64,000 nucleotides of DNA from Sternotherus odoratus (taxonomy: Eukaryota; Chordata; Testudines; Kinosternidae): contig JAVMKO010000001.1 of the NCBI GenBank assembly GCA_032164245.1, positions 171,510,934 to 171,574,933 of the forward strand. The letters run 5' to 3'. Each line of letters opens with the position of its first letter. Position 1 is the stretch's first letter. A model generated the notes under the pieces. The model searched no databases, had not been told where the DNA came from, and was given only the letters and a program-made list of their open reading frames with translations. The translations under genes were made by a program, and so were the position numbers. Of the stretch, positions 1 through 10,121 are shown piece by piece.

Positions 1-24
1 TTTTGCTTCTCAAATCTTTAATCA

Positions 25-90
25 TTAATCATAGGAGGTCAGACTAGATGGCCATAATGGTCCCTTCTGACCTTAAAGTCTATAACTTAC
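25..90 (+). repeat. CR1 LINE 3' end fragment
   Basis: The stretch carries the typical CR1 tail: an 'aggaggtcagactagatgg' motif followed by 'cccttctgaccttaaagtct' and a short 'tataac' end. CR1 copies are usually 5'-truncated, so a lone tail is the commonest form. Nothing coding remains. The same tail closes the large CR1 near 47.0 kb. Confidence 0.8.
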
Positions 91-574
91 AATGTCTTTG
101 ATAGTATCTACCTTTATGATTCATCCAGTTTTGCTTCCTTGGTTTCTCCTAATGACTAATGGCTATAGAAGTTTACCGATAAAATTTGCAGAAGTGCCTA
201 GGACACTTAGAAGTCTAGGTCCCACTGACAGAAAGAAGTGACTTTCTGCTTTTGAAAATGTATTTTCAAATGCTTGTTTCCTGTCAACTACGTTTTACAA
301 GCTTCTTTTTGGAGGAAATGGGTACAGAGGGTAACTTATTTGTCAGTGTCATGCTGCTCTTTTCCATTGCTTGCCCACAAGGTTTGTTGAATCACTTATA
401 TTGGTTTGCACAATACATAATTAACCTATAGACCTTTTTGCCACAAGATCGTTTTGAGTCTAAAAACAGCAGAATTTTATTTCTTAAATTGGGTATTAGG
501 CATCAGCTATACTAGCCAGGAAGAAAAATATAAGGGATACAAACCCTCATATTTCAGTGCATAAAACATTGATG
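91..574. other. Unassigned AT-rich stretch
   Basis: I see no open frame of note, no terminal repeats and no family I recognise here. It lies between two CR1 tails. Confidence 0.5.
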
Positions 575-725
575 AAATTTCCCCTTTGGGCAGGTTATTC
601 TCTATTCTCTAATCCATTACAGGGATTTGTGTATCTTTCTCTGAAGCATCAAGTTCTGGCCACTGATAGATACAAGATACTAGACTAGATGGACCATTGG
701 TCAGATGTGGAATGGCCATTCCTGT
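575..725 (+). repeat. CR1 LINE 3' UTR fragment (second subfamily)
   Basis: It contains 'gggcaggttatt', 'ctctgaagcatc', 'ggccactgatagatacaaga' and 'ctagatggaccattggtc', the ordered landmarks of a common sauropsid CR1 3' UTR. The subfamily differs from the tail at 25-90. The antisense counterpart of the same UTR is seen at about 57155-57360, which supports the call from inside the window. A short open frame starting at 697 runs through the end and is spurious. Confidence 0.8.
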
Positions 726-2357
726 GCTCAGAAATCTCTATGGTGCACCTTCACTATCACGACCCCTGTTGTTCACCAAGACCTCACACACAACTGCCAA
801 GCAAAGAGCCCAGGGTGGAGGCAGGTGCTGGGTAGGGGGCACGAGCACCCAGCAGCGCCCAGAGAAGTTGGTACCTATGTCACAGGCCACTAAACGACAC
901 CCATTTACCCCATATTGACCCATTAACCTGGATTAGACTAAAGTATACAGCCCTCAAAAGACTAAACTACTTTGTCTGCCATGGGCAGAGAATAATAGAG
1001 ACTGAGATGAACCAATGCCTAAGGCACCGGTGGGTGTTGCAATGTCTGCTATAGCTGGGCAGCATGTGTGGTCAGGAGCATTAGAAATGCCCCGCCAGTG
1101 GAGAGGCACATAACTCCAGTCCTGGATTTACCTGTGACTGGCTTGGGTGAAATGTAGTGGTGGAGAGAAAGAAAACTCCTTTTGTCAGTTAAGCCAGCTG
1201 GAATAATTCACTAGCTGACACTTGTCACATGTGATAGTCAAAGACACTGTAAATCACAAGATGGGAATTTGTGACAGCTTCTTCCTCCCTCCTTCCCTTC
1301 CCCCAAGCAACACATCAGTGCTGCTTCATTAGGATGTTCACAATCCATGTCTTACAATTTTCATATTAATGTATTTTAGGAATTTTTGTGGGGTAAGTGC
1401 AGGGCTGATTGTTTTTTTCAAGCTTCATAAGACTGATTTGGCCATTCTTGGATCTCCAGATCTCTCCCACTCAGTTTCAGAGAAGGAGGAAAATCAACAA
1501 GCAAATTAATCCCTCTTTAAATCCCATAGTCTGAACTCCTTTATGCAAAGCAACCACACAACTGCTTGACCAACTGGCTGAAGATACTACCAGCAGGAGG
1601 GAATCCCTGGGTTTCCCATAACCAGCTATGCCAACTCAATATCTCTCCCCACCCAACTTTGCAACCTCTGTGGTAGGTGGCATGGCAAGGGGGAAGGGGT
1701 GTGCTACCGCTCTCTGGTGATCTCTAACCTCTTGTGGGGCCATTAATCCCAGAGAAAATTAAAGAAGTTCTGAGGCCGTTCTAACTTGTGCCAGGGTCCA
1801 AACCAGACCTTGGCTATGCCGAGGATTGGAGAAAGGACAAAGCAATGATATAAAACCACCATGACACTCCTTCTCACTCCCATCTTCAAGTTCAGCACCA
1901 AGCACAGCTGTACTAAAGCCACAGATGAGGATCTAGATTATTTTCACATTTACTTATAGCTCTCAATGTTTCTGTCATGGTGCTGTTTAATCCAATGTCT
2001 GTGTTATTCACCTCACTAAAGAGTTATGGGATATAGTTCTCATGGAAGATGCGGTACAAAACAGAATTATAGTTAATTGTCAGTGTTTTAGACTTTTAAA
2101 AACTGATGTTCCAGGATATAGACAACACTTCAAGTGCTATAGTTAAAACCTTTCATTACTGAAATATCCACACCGCCCCTTTAAAACAACATAACAAAAG
2201 GAATTTCTGTGTTAAAAAAAAAGCCACACATTTATCACCCTGAATGACAGGCATAAGAAAGAAACGTATATATTTAAGTGTAAACAGAATGTCATTTTAT
2301 GAAGGGAAACAGCAGTTTCATTGCACTGGCATTTTGCTTTTGTGTAAGTACAAAACA
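726..2357. other. Unassigned intergenic stretch
   Basis: No repeat family or conserved exon is recognised. The open frames between 697 and 923 lie on both strands over the same GC-richer patch and show no family signature. The rest is AT-rich with stops in every frame. Confidence 0.5.

Positions 2358-2387
<30 letters not shown>
2358..2387 (+). repeat. Poly-C followed by (AC)n microsatellite
   Basis: There is a run of about 16 C (2358-2373) followed directly by seven AC units. The hAT element target duplication begins in the last bases of the AC run. Confidence 0.95.
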
Positions 2388-2388
<1 letters not shown>

Positions 2389-2394
2389 GTAATA

Positions 2395-2705
2395 CAGGGG
2401 TTGGCAACCTTTCAGAAATGGTGTGATGAGTTTTCATTTATTCACTCTCATTTAAGGTTTCGCGTGCCAGTAATACATTTTAATGTTTTTAGAAGGTCTC
2501 TTTCTATAAGTCTATAACATATAACTAAACTATTGGTGCATAAAAAGTAAATAAGGTTTTTAAAATATTTAAGAAGCTTTATTTAAAATTAAATTAAAAT
2601 GCAGAGCCCCCCGGACTGGTGGCTAGGACCTGAGCACTATGAGTGCCACTGAAAATCAGCTGTCTTGCCACCTTTGGCACGCATGCCGCAGGTTGCCTAC
2701 CCCTG
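2395..2705 (+). mobile_element. Non-autonomous hAT element, copy A (311 bp)
   Basis: The element begins CAGGGGTTGGCAACC and ends GGTTGCCTACCCCTG, inverted termini of about 15 bp. It is bounded by a perfect 8-bp duplication, CTGTAATA at 2387-2394 and 2706-2713, which is the hAT hallmark. It has no coding capacity. Two more copies with the same interior (landmark 'agaaggtctctttctataag') lie at 43068-43370 and 50428-50719. The perfect duplication suggests it is the youngest of the three or simply the least mutated. Confidence 0.93.
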
Positions 2706-2869
2706 CTGTAATATAAGTATAATGTTCAGTATAACAAGACTTGGGTTCGCTTCGTCTCTGCAATGTCATGTGTTAACATTTTACAAAACTCAACCTTTTA
2801 TAGTGCAATTAGCCTTGGATATAATAGGTGTGACATCCCAGCTAGGAACTGGAAACTGACATTTGTGCT

Positions 2870-3065
2870 CAACTGGACTGAGCACAGGACAAGGAATAGG
2901 GAGCTCTGCATTCTGCTCCCAGCTCTGACACTGATTTAGTAGTAGGCAGGTCACTCAATCTCTCGATTACTCCAGCTGCAAAATGGGATAATGTATCCAC
3001 TTTTGTAAAGCCACTTGAAATCTCTGGATGAAACGCTTGGTATAAGTGTAAAGCAGTAATACTGC
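2870..3065 (+). mobile_element. MIR/CORE-like SINE, degenerate
   Basis: The order 'gctcccagctctgacactga', 'caggtcactcaatctctcga', 'ctgcaaaatgggataatg' and a closing 'ttgaaatctctggatgaaac' matches the tRNA-derived CORE SINE plan (head, core, LINE-related tail). It is old, with many substitutions. The exact 5' boundary is unclear. Confidence 0.65.
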
Positions 3066-3629
3066 ACGTCCTTCATAGAGGCAGAGCTTGTGCCTCCGGT
3101 AGCACTCTAGCTGAAAACAGGCCCTTTCTAACATGTATTTACTGACTTTATCATGTTTTAGGAAGCTAAATCTCAGAGATTGCTAATGCCCCCGCTCTCT
3201 AAATAAACACTGGCATAGAGTGAGGACTGACACATGTGGCTGAGCACCAAATCTCACTGACACTAGCAACGAAAGGAGAAAGGAAAGAGTTTGAGCTTTT
3301 TAGAATGTTTTGACATGAATTTGTTGTCTTTGAAAATGTGGGGCTGATTGTATTGGCTTATATTACAGGCTCTAATCCTCAATATGCTCCATGTGGGCAG
3401 ACCCCATTGATTTCAGTGAGGATCTGCACAGGTGAGGATACTTCAGGATCATGGACTTAGTAGGGGGAAAGCACAAAGCAAGTTTCCCCTCACATTTCTG
3501 CAAGTTCACGGGAAGGCAACCTGGCTAGATGCAAGGCTTTAGGGGATGGGCAATAGAGGCAGATAATGGAGGGATCCTTGAGAACTCACTCAAACAAACA
3601 CTGTATTATACAAGTAATATTTTTTCCTT
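3066..3629. other. Unassigned stretch with a short reptile-type palindromic repeat
   Basis: Most is unassigned. Around 3375-3455 there is a motif of the kind 'cattgatttcagtgaggatc' that recurs in sauropsid non-coding DNA; similar wording appears near 21260-21310 and 54940-55000. No coding sequence is supported. Confidence 0.45.
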
Positions 3630-4148
3630 GTCATATGAGACAAGGAAGAGACATCAAGGGTAACAAGAAAACATTCTACAAATACATTAGAAGCAAGAGG
3701 AAGACCAAGGACAGGGTAGGCCTAGTACTCAGTGGGTGGGTGGGTGAAACAATAACATAAAATGTGGAACCAGCAGAGATGCTTAATGACTTCTTTGTTT
3801 TGGTTTTCACCAAGAAGGTTGGTAGTGATTGGACATCTAGCATATTGAATGCCAGTGAAAATGAGGCAGGATCAGAGGCTAAAATTGGGAAAGAACAAGT
3901 TAAAAATTACTTAGACAAGTTAGTTGTCTTCAAGTCACTAGGCCCTGATGGAAATGCATCCCAGAATACTCAAGGAGTTGACTGAGGAGATATCTGAGTC
4001 ATTAGCGATTATCTTTGAAATGTCATGGAAGATGGGAGAGATTCCAGAGGACTGGAAAAGGGCAAATATAGTGCCAACCTATAAAACGGGGGACAAGGAC
4101 AACCCGGGGAATTACAGAGCAGTCAGCTTAACTTCTGTACTTGGAAAG
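3630..4148 (+). pseudogene. CR1 LINE ORF2 remnant: linker and N-terminal reverse transcriptase
   Basis: Translated in two frames, this gives a CR1 ORF2 segment: first a linker with '[19 protein letters not shown]', then the RT start with 'GPDG', '[12 protein letters not shown]', 'EIPEDWKRANIVPTYK' and 'NYRAVSLTSVLGKF'. The family replicates by target-primed reverse transcription. A frameshift lies at about 3950 between the GPDG and MHPR parts, and a stop follows the linker at about 3760. The reading breaks abruptly after 'VLGKF' where a hAT transposon begins. The protein is not functional. Confidence 0.9.
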
Positions 4149-4194
4149 TTTGTTTACATTTACAAAAAATACTGCTGCCTGATTCTTATTTACA

Positions 4195-5003
4195 GTGTCA
4201 CCTGAAACTGAGAACAGGCATTCACATGGCACTGTTGTAGCTGGAGTTGCAAGATATTTACATGCCAGATGCACTAAAGATTCATATGCTTCTTCATGCT
4301 TTGGCCATCATTCCAGAGTACATGTTTCCGTGCTGATGACACTCATTAAAAAAAGAATGCATTAATTAAATTTGTGACCGAATTCCTTAGGAGAGAATTG
4401 TATGTATCCTGCTCTGTTTTACCAACATTCTGCCATATATTTCATGTTATAGATGTCTCAGATGATGACCCAGCATATGTTGTTCATTTTAAGAAGACTT
4501 CCACTGCAAATATGACAAAATGAAAAAAAGATACCAATGTGAGATTTCTAAAGATAGGTATAGCACTTGGCCCAAGATTTAAGAATCTGAAGTGCCTTCC
4601 AAAATCTGAGATGGATGGGGTATGGAGCATGCTTTCAGAAGTCTTAAAAAAGCAACACTCTGATGCAGAAACTACAGAACCCAAACCACCAAAAAAGAAA
4701 ATAACCTTCTGCTGGTGATTCAGATTCAGATGATAAAAATGAACATTCATCAGTCCTTACTGCTTTGGATTGTTATTGAGCAGAACTCGTCATCAGCATG
4801 GATGCATGTCCTCTGGAATGATGGTTGAAACATGAAGGAACACATGAATCTTCAGTGCATGTGCCACATAAATATCTTGTGATGCTGGCTACAACAACGC
4901 CATGCAAATGTCTGTTCTCACTTTCAGGTGACATTTTAAACAAAAATCAGGCAGCATTATCTTCTGCAAATGTAAACAAATTTGTTTGTCTGAATGATTA
5001 GCA
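4195..5003 (+). pseudogene. hAT transposase C-terminal remnant (ZBED/Ac-like)
   Basis: Across several frames the translation gives 'HGTVVAGVARYLHARC', 'SYASSCFGHHSRVHV', 'SMDACPLEWWLKHEGTHES' and finally 'LFSLSGDILNKNQAALS' with 'NVNKFVCLND'. That last block is the hAT C-terminal dimerisation region of Ac/ZBED1-type transposases. Internal stops (for example after 'TALDCY') and frameshifts make it a pseudogene. The N-terminal BED finger and most of the catalytic core are absent. Confidence 0.85.
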
Positions 5004-5125
5004 GAACAAGAAGTAGGACTGAGTGGACTTTCAGGCTCTAAATTTTATTTTTGAATAGCGGTATTTTTTGTACATAATTCTACATTTGCAAGTTCAACTT
5101 TCATGATAGAGAGATTGCACTACAG

Positions 5126-5541
5126 CAGCGGTTCTCAAACTAAGTGAGACCGCGACCCCTTTCTCTCCGCTGTCAGCACGCCGCGACCCCTCTGCTATGG
5201 CGGCCGGCTGCGGCGCGACCCCCCCCAGGTGCGGCCGGCCGGCCAGCTGCAACACAACCCCCCCGCCAGGCGCGGGCGCCCAGCTGCGGCTTGACTCCCC
5301 CCGGCCCCCACCGCGGGCGGGCGGCCGGCTGCGGTTTAACTCCCCACAGTCACCGTTGCGGCCGGGCTGCCTGGTGCACGCCGGCCCCAGCCCCAGCCCC
5401 CGCAGCGGGTGGGCTGCCAGGTGCACGCCGCCTCCCCCCCCGGCCCCGCCGCCACGAGTCGCTGCGGCAGGAGCTCGTGACCCCCCTGGGAGCGCTCGGC
5501 GACCCCCCGGGGGGTCGCGAGCCCCAGTTTGAGAAAGCCTG
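5126..5541 (+). mobile_element. GC-rich non-autonomous hAT element (416 bp)
   Basis: It starts CAGCGGTTCTCAAACT and ends AGTTTGAGAAAGCCTG, and is flanked by a perfect 8-bp duplication CACTACAG (5118-5125 and 5542-5549). The interior is C-rich and carries imperfect internal repeats of a 'gcggccggctgcggc' type. It sits inside the older hAT transposon, so it inserted later. The long overlapping open frames here on both strands (up to 197 codons) come from the GC-rich composition and the absence of AT-rich stops; they are not genes. Confidence 0.93.
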
Positions 5542-5783
5542 CACTACAGTATTTGTAGTAGGTGAATTGAAAAATTCTATTTCTTTTGTTTTTTACAGTG
5601 CAAATATTTGTAATAAAAATAAATATAAAGTGAGCATTGTACACTGTGTATTCTGTGTTGTGATTGAAATGAATATATTTGAAAATGTAGAAAACATCCA
5701 AAAATATATAAATAACTGGCATTCTATTATTATTTAATAGCGTGATTAATCATGATTGATTTTTTTAATGGCTTGACAGCCCT

Positions 5784-6575
5784 ACTTATAAAGTCTGTGG
5801 ATGATAGCAAGCTGGGAGGGGTTGCAAGTTCTTTTGAGGATATGATTATAATTCAAAATGGTCTGGACCAACTAGAGAAATGGTCTGAAGTAAATACGAT
5901 GAAATTCAATAAGGAGAAATGCAAAGTACTCCACTTAGGAAGGAACAATCAGTTGCACACACATAAAATGGGAAATGACTGCCTAGGAAGGAGTACTGTG
6001 GAAAGGGCAGGGGTCAGCGTGGACCACAAGCTAAATATGAGGCAACAGTGTAATATTGTAGCAAAAAAAGCAAACATCATTCTGAGATGTATTAGCAAGA
6101 GTCTTGTAAGCAAGACGTGAGAAGTAATTCTTCCGCTCTACTCCATGCTGATTACGCCTCAGCTAGAGTACTGTGTTCAGTTCTGGGTGCCACATTCCAG
6201 GAAAGATGTGGACAAATTGGAGAAAATCCAGAGAAGAGCAACAAAAATGATGAAAGGTCTAGGAAACATGACCTATGAAGGAAGATTGAAAAAATGGGTT
6301 TGTTTAGTCTGGAAAAGAGAAGACTGAAAGGGGACAGGATAAGATATTTCAAGTATATAAAAGGTTGTTACAAGGAGGAGGAGGAAAAATTCTTCTTCTT
6401 AACCTCTGAGGATAGGACAAGAAGCAATGGGCTTAAATTACAGTGAGGTTAGTTTAGATTGGACATTTGGGAAAACTTCCTGACAGGGTGGTTAAGCATT
6501 AGAATAAATTGCCTAGGAAGCTTGTAGAATCTCCATCATTGTAGATTTTTTAAGAGCAGGTTAGACAAACACCTG
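5784..6575 (+). pseudogene. CR1 LINE ORF2 remnant: C-terminal reverse transcriptase and 3' region
   Basis: The CR1 resumes after the hAT insertion. The RT active-site region reads 'KSVDDSKLGG', so the usual F-A-D-D box has V in place of A with both aspartates kept. Downstream are 'KWSEVNTMKFNKEKCKVLHL', 'ITPQLEYCVQFWVPHSRKDV' and 'LEKIQRRATKMMKGL', all in CR1 order. Stops and frame changes occur at about 6120 and 6327. The 3' UTR follows to about 6575 but the very terminal CR1 motif is not found. Confidence 0.9.
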
Positions 6576-6744
6576 TTTTCTTAGGGCAGCATTATGAAAT
6601 TTAATAGCGTGAAAAGAACAAATCATTATAAAGAAAGTATGATGTGAAGATGAAGGGTTAGTTCCTCACTAGTTGTAAATCAGTGAAATCTCTTTGAAGT
6701 CAATGGAGCTAAGCCAATTTCCCACCAGGTGAGAATCCAGCCCA

Positions 6745-6942
6745 TCCTATATAATAAAAGGCCAGAGGATGTTTGTCCGAAGCCGTCATGCGCAGTAGAG
6801 ACGGCCCGGACAAACAGCATGCTGGGAGTTGTAGTTCGGCAGCACAAAATGGCCACCGCACATGCGCTGCCGCGAGCCGTAGAGATGGCCCGGACAAACA
6901 GCATTAAGCACTTTGGCCCGTGTACACGGGCTGTTACACTAG
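6745..6942 (+). mobile_element. Short non-autonomous Helitron, copy 1 (198 bp)
   Basis: The 5' end is TCCTATATAATAAAAG and the 3' end has a perfect palindrome CCCGTGTACACGGG about 10 bp before the terminal CTAG. It lies between a host A (6744) and T (6943), as expected for Helitron insertion into AT. No target duplication is present. These are the three diagnostic Helitron features. It encodes nothing; mobility would need a Rep/helicase supplied elsewhere. A related copy of identical length lies inverted at 9924-10121. Confidence 0.88.
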
Positions 6943-7509
6943 TAGATTATAATGAACATTAGCATGTCTGAGCTGGCTGGTGTTAGTGGTTATTTCCTGA
7001 GAACATTTGGGATACTTCCAGAGTGAGACTCCAGTGTCCAAGAGGCTAAGCTGCTTTCTTACCTGGTGTCATTGTTTTAGCAGTTTGGGGAAGGACTTAT
7101 TTTGTTTAAATATTAAACAATAGTTTAAAAACTACATTCTTCTCTAGACAGTTAAACTAGTTTCAAAGCAGGGCCTGCAGCCATATTACTTTGGGCTCTG
7201 ACCCCATCATTTCTCAGAAGCCGAGCGGAGTCATCCTGTGGGAGTACATGCATACAAGACCTACAGAAAAGACACAGATGTGGTGCAGTCAGTTCAGTCT
7301 GTGGCATGCTCACCTCTGAGTCAGTAATAAATCAGTGCCCCAGTAGGGCTCGGCTCTTGCGGAGGTGCCATTTTAAGCTGCAATGTAAAACTGAGATTGA
7401 CCATTCCTGATCACTGAAAATCTAATGGACTGATTTCAAAAATATGGATGTTGGGTAATTACATATCCTATCTTAGGTTTTAGCATCCATCACTGTAGTA
7501 TCTAAACCA
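6943..7509. other. Unassigned stretch
   Basis: AT-rich, without a recognised family or supported coding sequence. Confidence 0.45.
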
Positions 7510-7715
7510 CAGGTGGGCAGACTACAGCCCATGGGCCACATCTATCCCCCGGGACTGTCCTGCCCGGCCCTGGCACTCCCAGCCGGGGAGGCTAGCCCTT
7601 GGCCCCTCCCCAGCTGTTCCCCTCCCCTGCAGCCTCAGCACGACACACAGGCAGTGCTCTGGGGGGGGGGGGCTGCGCGTTCCTGCAGGGCATTGTGGCA
7701 GCATGTCTGGCTCTG
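7510..7715 (+). mobile_element. Truncated hAT-type element (one terminus)
   Basis: The start 'CAGGTGGGCAGACTACAGCC' and the following 'catgggccacatctatcccc' match, in inverse orientation, the right end of the intact element at 46023-46811. No second terminus is found, so only one end survives. A G-run of about 12 bases sits near 7662-7674. The small open frames over it are composition artefacts. Confidence 0.7.
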
Positions 7716-8694
7716 GTGGGGATAATAATATGTAATTATCTCATGAGAGCTGGGTGGCTTAATTCATTTGATAGTCTCCGATGGAAAGTGCTAGAGAAGT
7801 ACAAAGCACAATATTTATTGTTCTTCTTCCTAATTATTATATCTACTTAAATTCAAAGCAGCTCCTAAAGTCTGCTCTGTAAATGTTTCCCTAGAAGTAT
7901 GATTACTTGGAAAAGGTTAAGAAATGTAGTAGTTATTATAGCGTTAGCTAGTGGGAATACCCAGCAAAGTGTAGTACCAAAATATAATAATGTGCTGGTT
8001 CTAAGCCCCCAACATATAGAGACTCCTAGTCATTTTGTTTTCATTTGAAAATGGCAAAGGGAATGGTTTTTTTTTTCCCATTTAGTTAAACATTTTATTG
8101 TTGTTGTTGTTTCTGGCCAATGATGTTATAGTATAAATGTTTAAAAGTCTTAAAAGAAAGCTGATCTGGGCAACTCCTATTAATGTCAGTGAAAATCACA
8201 TAGCTAAAGCCCAGCACACTGAAATCCAATGCAGTTATATCACCCTGAAAAACAGGGGGGGAAGGCTTAATGAAAACCCTGACAGATTCTTAAATACAGT
8301 GCCATAAATGCAGGACTATAATATATTAGCTATGGGAAAACTAGAGGAAGACATTGCCCATCATTTTGTAGGCAGAACATTTTGTTGGCTAAACCTGCCT
8401 CTGCATGCTGGATGCTAAATAACTCACTCTTTCAAGGAGCCCTTAAAAAAAAGGCTCTTTGAGAGATGCATACAAACTCTGTTGTCATAGTAACTGCAAG
8501 CATCAGTGATAACCCAGAGCTTCTAGGTTGTAATGTGCATGCGACCCTGTTAATGAGTGCCATAAAACAACTCTCAATTAGTGCTATATGAGGTCATAAT
8601 AATAACCTGATCTCACAACTTTGAATTAAACCAGAAGAGATCTGAATCCACCTAGAGAACTTTTTCTAAAACACTATATTCCCATATCAGAAGG
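7716..8694. other. Unassigned AT-rich stretch
   Basis: No repeat boundaries or coding signatures are visible; a short TTG run lies near 8098-8112. Confidence 0.45.
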
Positions 8695-8945
8695 ATATTT
8701 TACACATAAAGGTACATAGTACCTTTCAGACAAAGATCTCAGTGTGCTTTGCATGCTTTAACTGGGGCTCACTATATGCCTCAGAGGTAGGAATTATTAT
8801 CTTTTCCTTAGGTATCAGCAACTTGAGGCATAGAAAGATTGTGTCTAGTTCTGGGTTTCACAGCCAGTTTATAACAAAGTCATGAATAGAATCTGGGTCT
8901 GGTGTGCTTTAACTACAAGACCATCCTTCAGCTATCTGGAGTTTG
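8695..8945 (-). mobile_element. MIR/CORE-like SINE, reverse orientation
   Basis: Read on the plus strand the antisense landmarks are in order: 'gatctcagtgtgctttgcat', 'gaggtaggaattattatc', 'caacttgaggcatagaaag', and 'actacaagaccatcc' near the head. This is the reverse complement of the layout at 9455-9755. Confidence 0.65.
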
Positions 8946-9221
8946 TTACCAAAATGTGTTCAAAATGCAAATACAGTAATTGCTTTAATTGTTGAAGTCT
9001 CCAGACTTCTGCAAATTGCCTCTGACATCACTTCTGTTTCATTTCAGTTCAAGCCCAAGACTTACCCATCCTTCCCAAAGGGGTACCTAGATTGTAAGGG
9101 CACAAGAGGGAGAATGACACATTCCAGATATAGGATTTTCCCTCCCACACTTGAGTTTGACTCCCCCTGGTCTGAAGAGAAAAGCTTAAAGAAGCACAAG
9201 TTAATATTTTCCCTAAAATAT

Positions 9222-9253
9222 TTTAATTAATTAAATTAAATTAAATTAAAAAT
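9222..9253 (+). repeat. TTAAA/TTAA low-complexity repeat
   Basis: About six units of a TTAAA type repeat. Confidence 0.9.
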
Positions 9254-9454
9254 AGCCTTAGGTTCACCACTCAGAAGGGAACCCTCACAATATTGATGAC
9301 TATCATGTGCTAGCCTGTCCCATAGGTGGAAGGTTTGAGGAAGCGAATGCGATACAGCCAGTGCTCTCACTCTGTCGTGTCCCCAACTCCATTCACCCAG
9401 CACCTGAGCCTTGAAGAGCAGCTTCTAGTGGATGAGGGAGGAAGGCTAGTCTTG

Positions 9455-9755
9455 TGAGTAAGGCAGTGGATTTAACATCTAAGTACTCAGGCTCAGAAAG
9501 CTTGGATTCAGCTCTTGATTCTGCCATAGACTTCCTGTGTGACATTGGGTGAGACATTTAGCCTCTCTATGCTCATCGTCCCATCTGGAAAATGAGGTTA
9601 ATATTTCCTTCCTCCCTCCCTCCCTTTGCCTATCCCCAGATTGCGAGCTCTTTGGGAGAGAGACTATCTTTTATTCTGGTTATGTACAGTGCTTAGTACA
9701 CTGGAACTGCTTCAGGGGCATCTAGATGCTACTGTAAATAGTAATAATCATGGAG
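9455..9755 (+). mobile_element. tRNA-derived SINE (MIR-like head, 'gtacagtgcttagtac' tail)
   Basis: The core 'gtgtgacattgggtgagaca' and 'ccatctggaaaatgaggt' is followed by a tail with 'gagctctttgggagagagac', 'atgtacagtgcttagtacac' and 'gctactgtaaatagtaataa'. The same tail occurs at 16665-16930, 36345-36600 and 59320-59640, so this is a repeated SINE family in the window. A TCC-rich microsatellite interrupts it at about 9605-9627. Confidence 0.72.
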
Positions 9756-9923
9756 TAATATGTCACAGAGCTGGTATTTCTCTCTTCTATCTGGGCTGGG
9801 ATGAGTTTAGTCTCCCTTCGTCTTGCATAAGTGGAAGGGAGCATTTTGTCCTAAGAAATTACACCTGATTCTGGTGTAATTTCTTAGGACAATCTGGTGT
9901 AAATCCTGATTCTGGTGATTATA

Positions 9924-10121
9924 CTAGTGTAACAGCCCGTGTACACGGGCCAAAGTGCTTAATGCTGTTTGTCCAAGCCGTCTGTACGGCTCGTGGCGAC
10001 ACACGCACAGCGGCCATTTTGTGCCGCCGAACTACAACTCCCAGCATGCTGTTTGTCCGGGCCATCTCTACTGCGCATGACGGCTTCGGACAAACATCCT
10101 CTGTCCTTTTATTATATAGGA
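9924..10121 (-). mobile_element. Short non-autonomous Helitron, copy 2 (198 bp)
   Basis: On the minus strand it begins TCCTATATAATAAAAG and ends with the same CCCGTGTACACGGG hairpin and CTAG, again between A and T. By hand alignment it differs from copy 1 at about 16 of 198 positions, many of them C/T or G/A changes, and both copies have the same length. Within each, 'TGTTTGTCCG' and its complement 'CGGACAAACA' recur, giving a subterminal inverted arrangement. Confidence 0.88.

Larger units (their letters stand above)
4149..5783 (+). mobile_element. Decayed hAT transposon (3' half) inside CR1
   Basis: This 1.6-kb insertion splits the CR1. It holds the C-terminal remnant of a hAT transposase (about 4195-5003), an AT-rich 3' region and a terminal sequence that on the minus strand reads AGGGCTGTCAAGCC. 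The same terminus and adjacent 250 bp recur at about 45631-45990. No left terminus is visible and the CR1 reverse transcriptase middle (roughly 0.6 kb by family layout) is missing, so the insertion is associated with a deletion. It is itself interrupted by the element at 5126-5541. Confidence 0.85.

Noticed and set aside
4484..4750. Minus-strand 88-codon frame
   Set aside because: Antisense to hAT transposase remnant text, which reads sensibly on the plus strand.
5144..5737. 197-codon frame
   Set aside because: Lies over a GC-rich hAT element; opposite strand and other frames are open as well, and the text is low-complexity proline/alanine.
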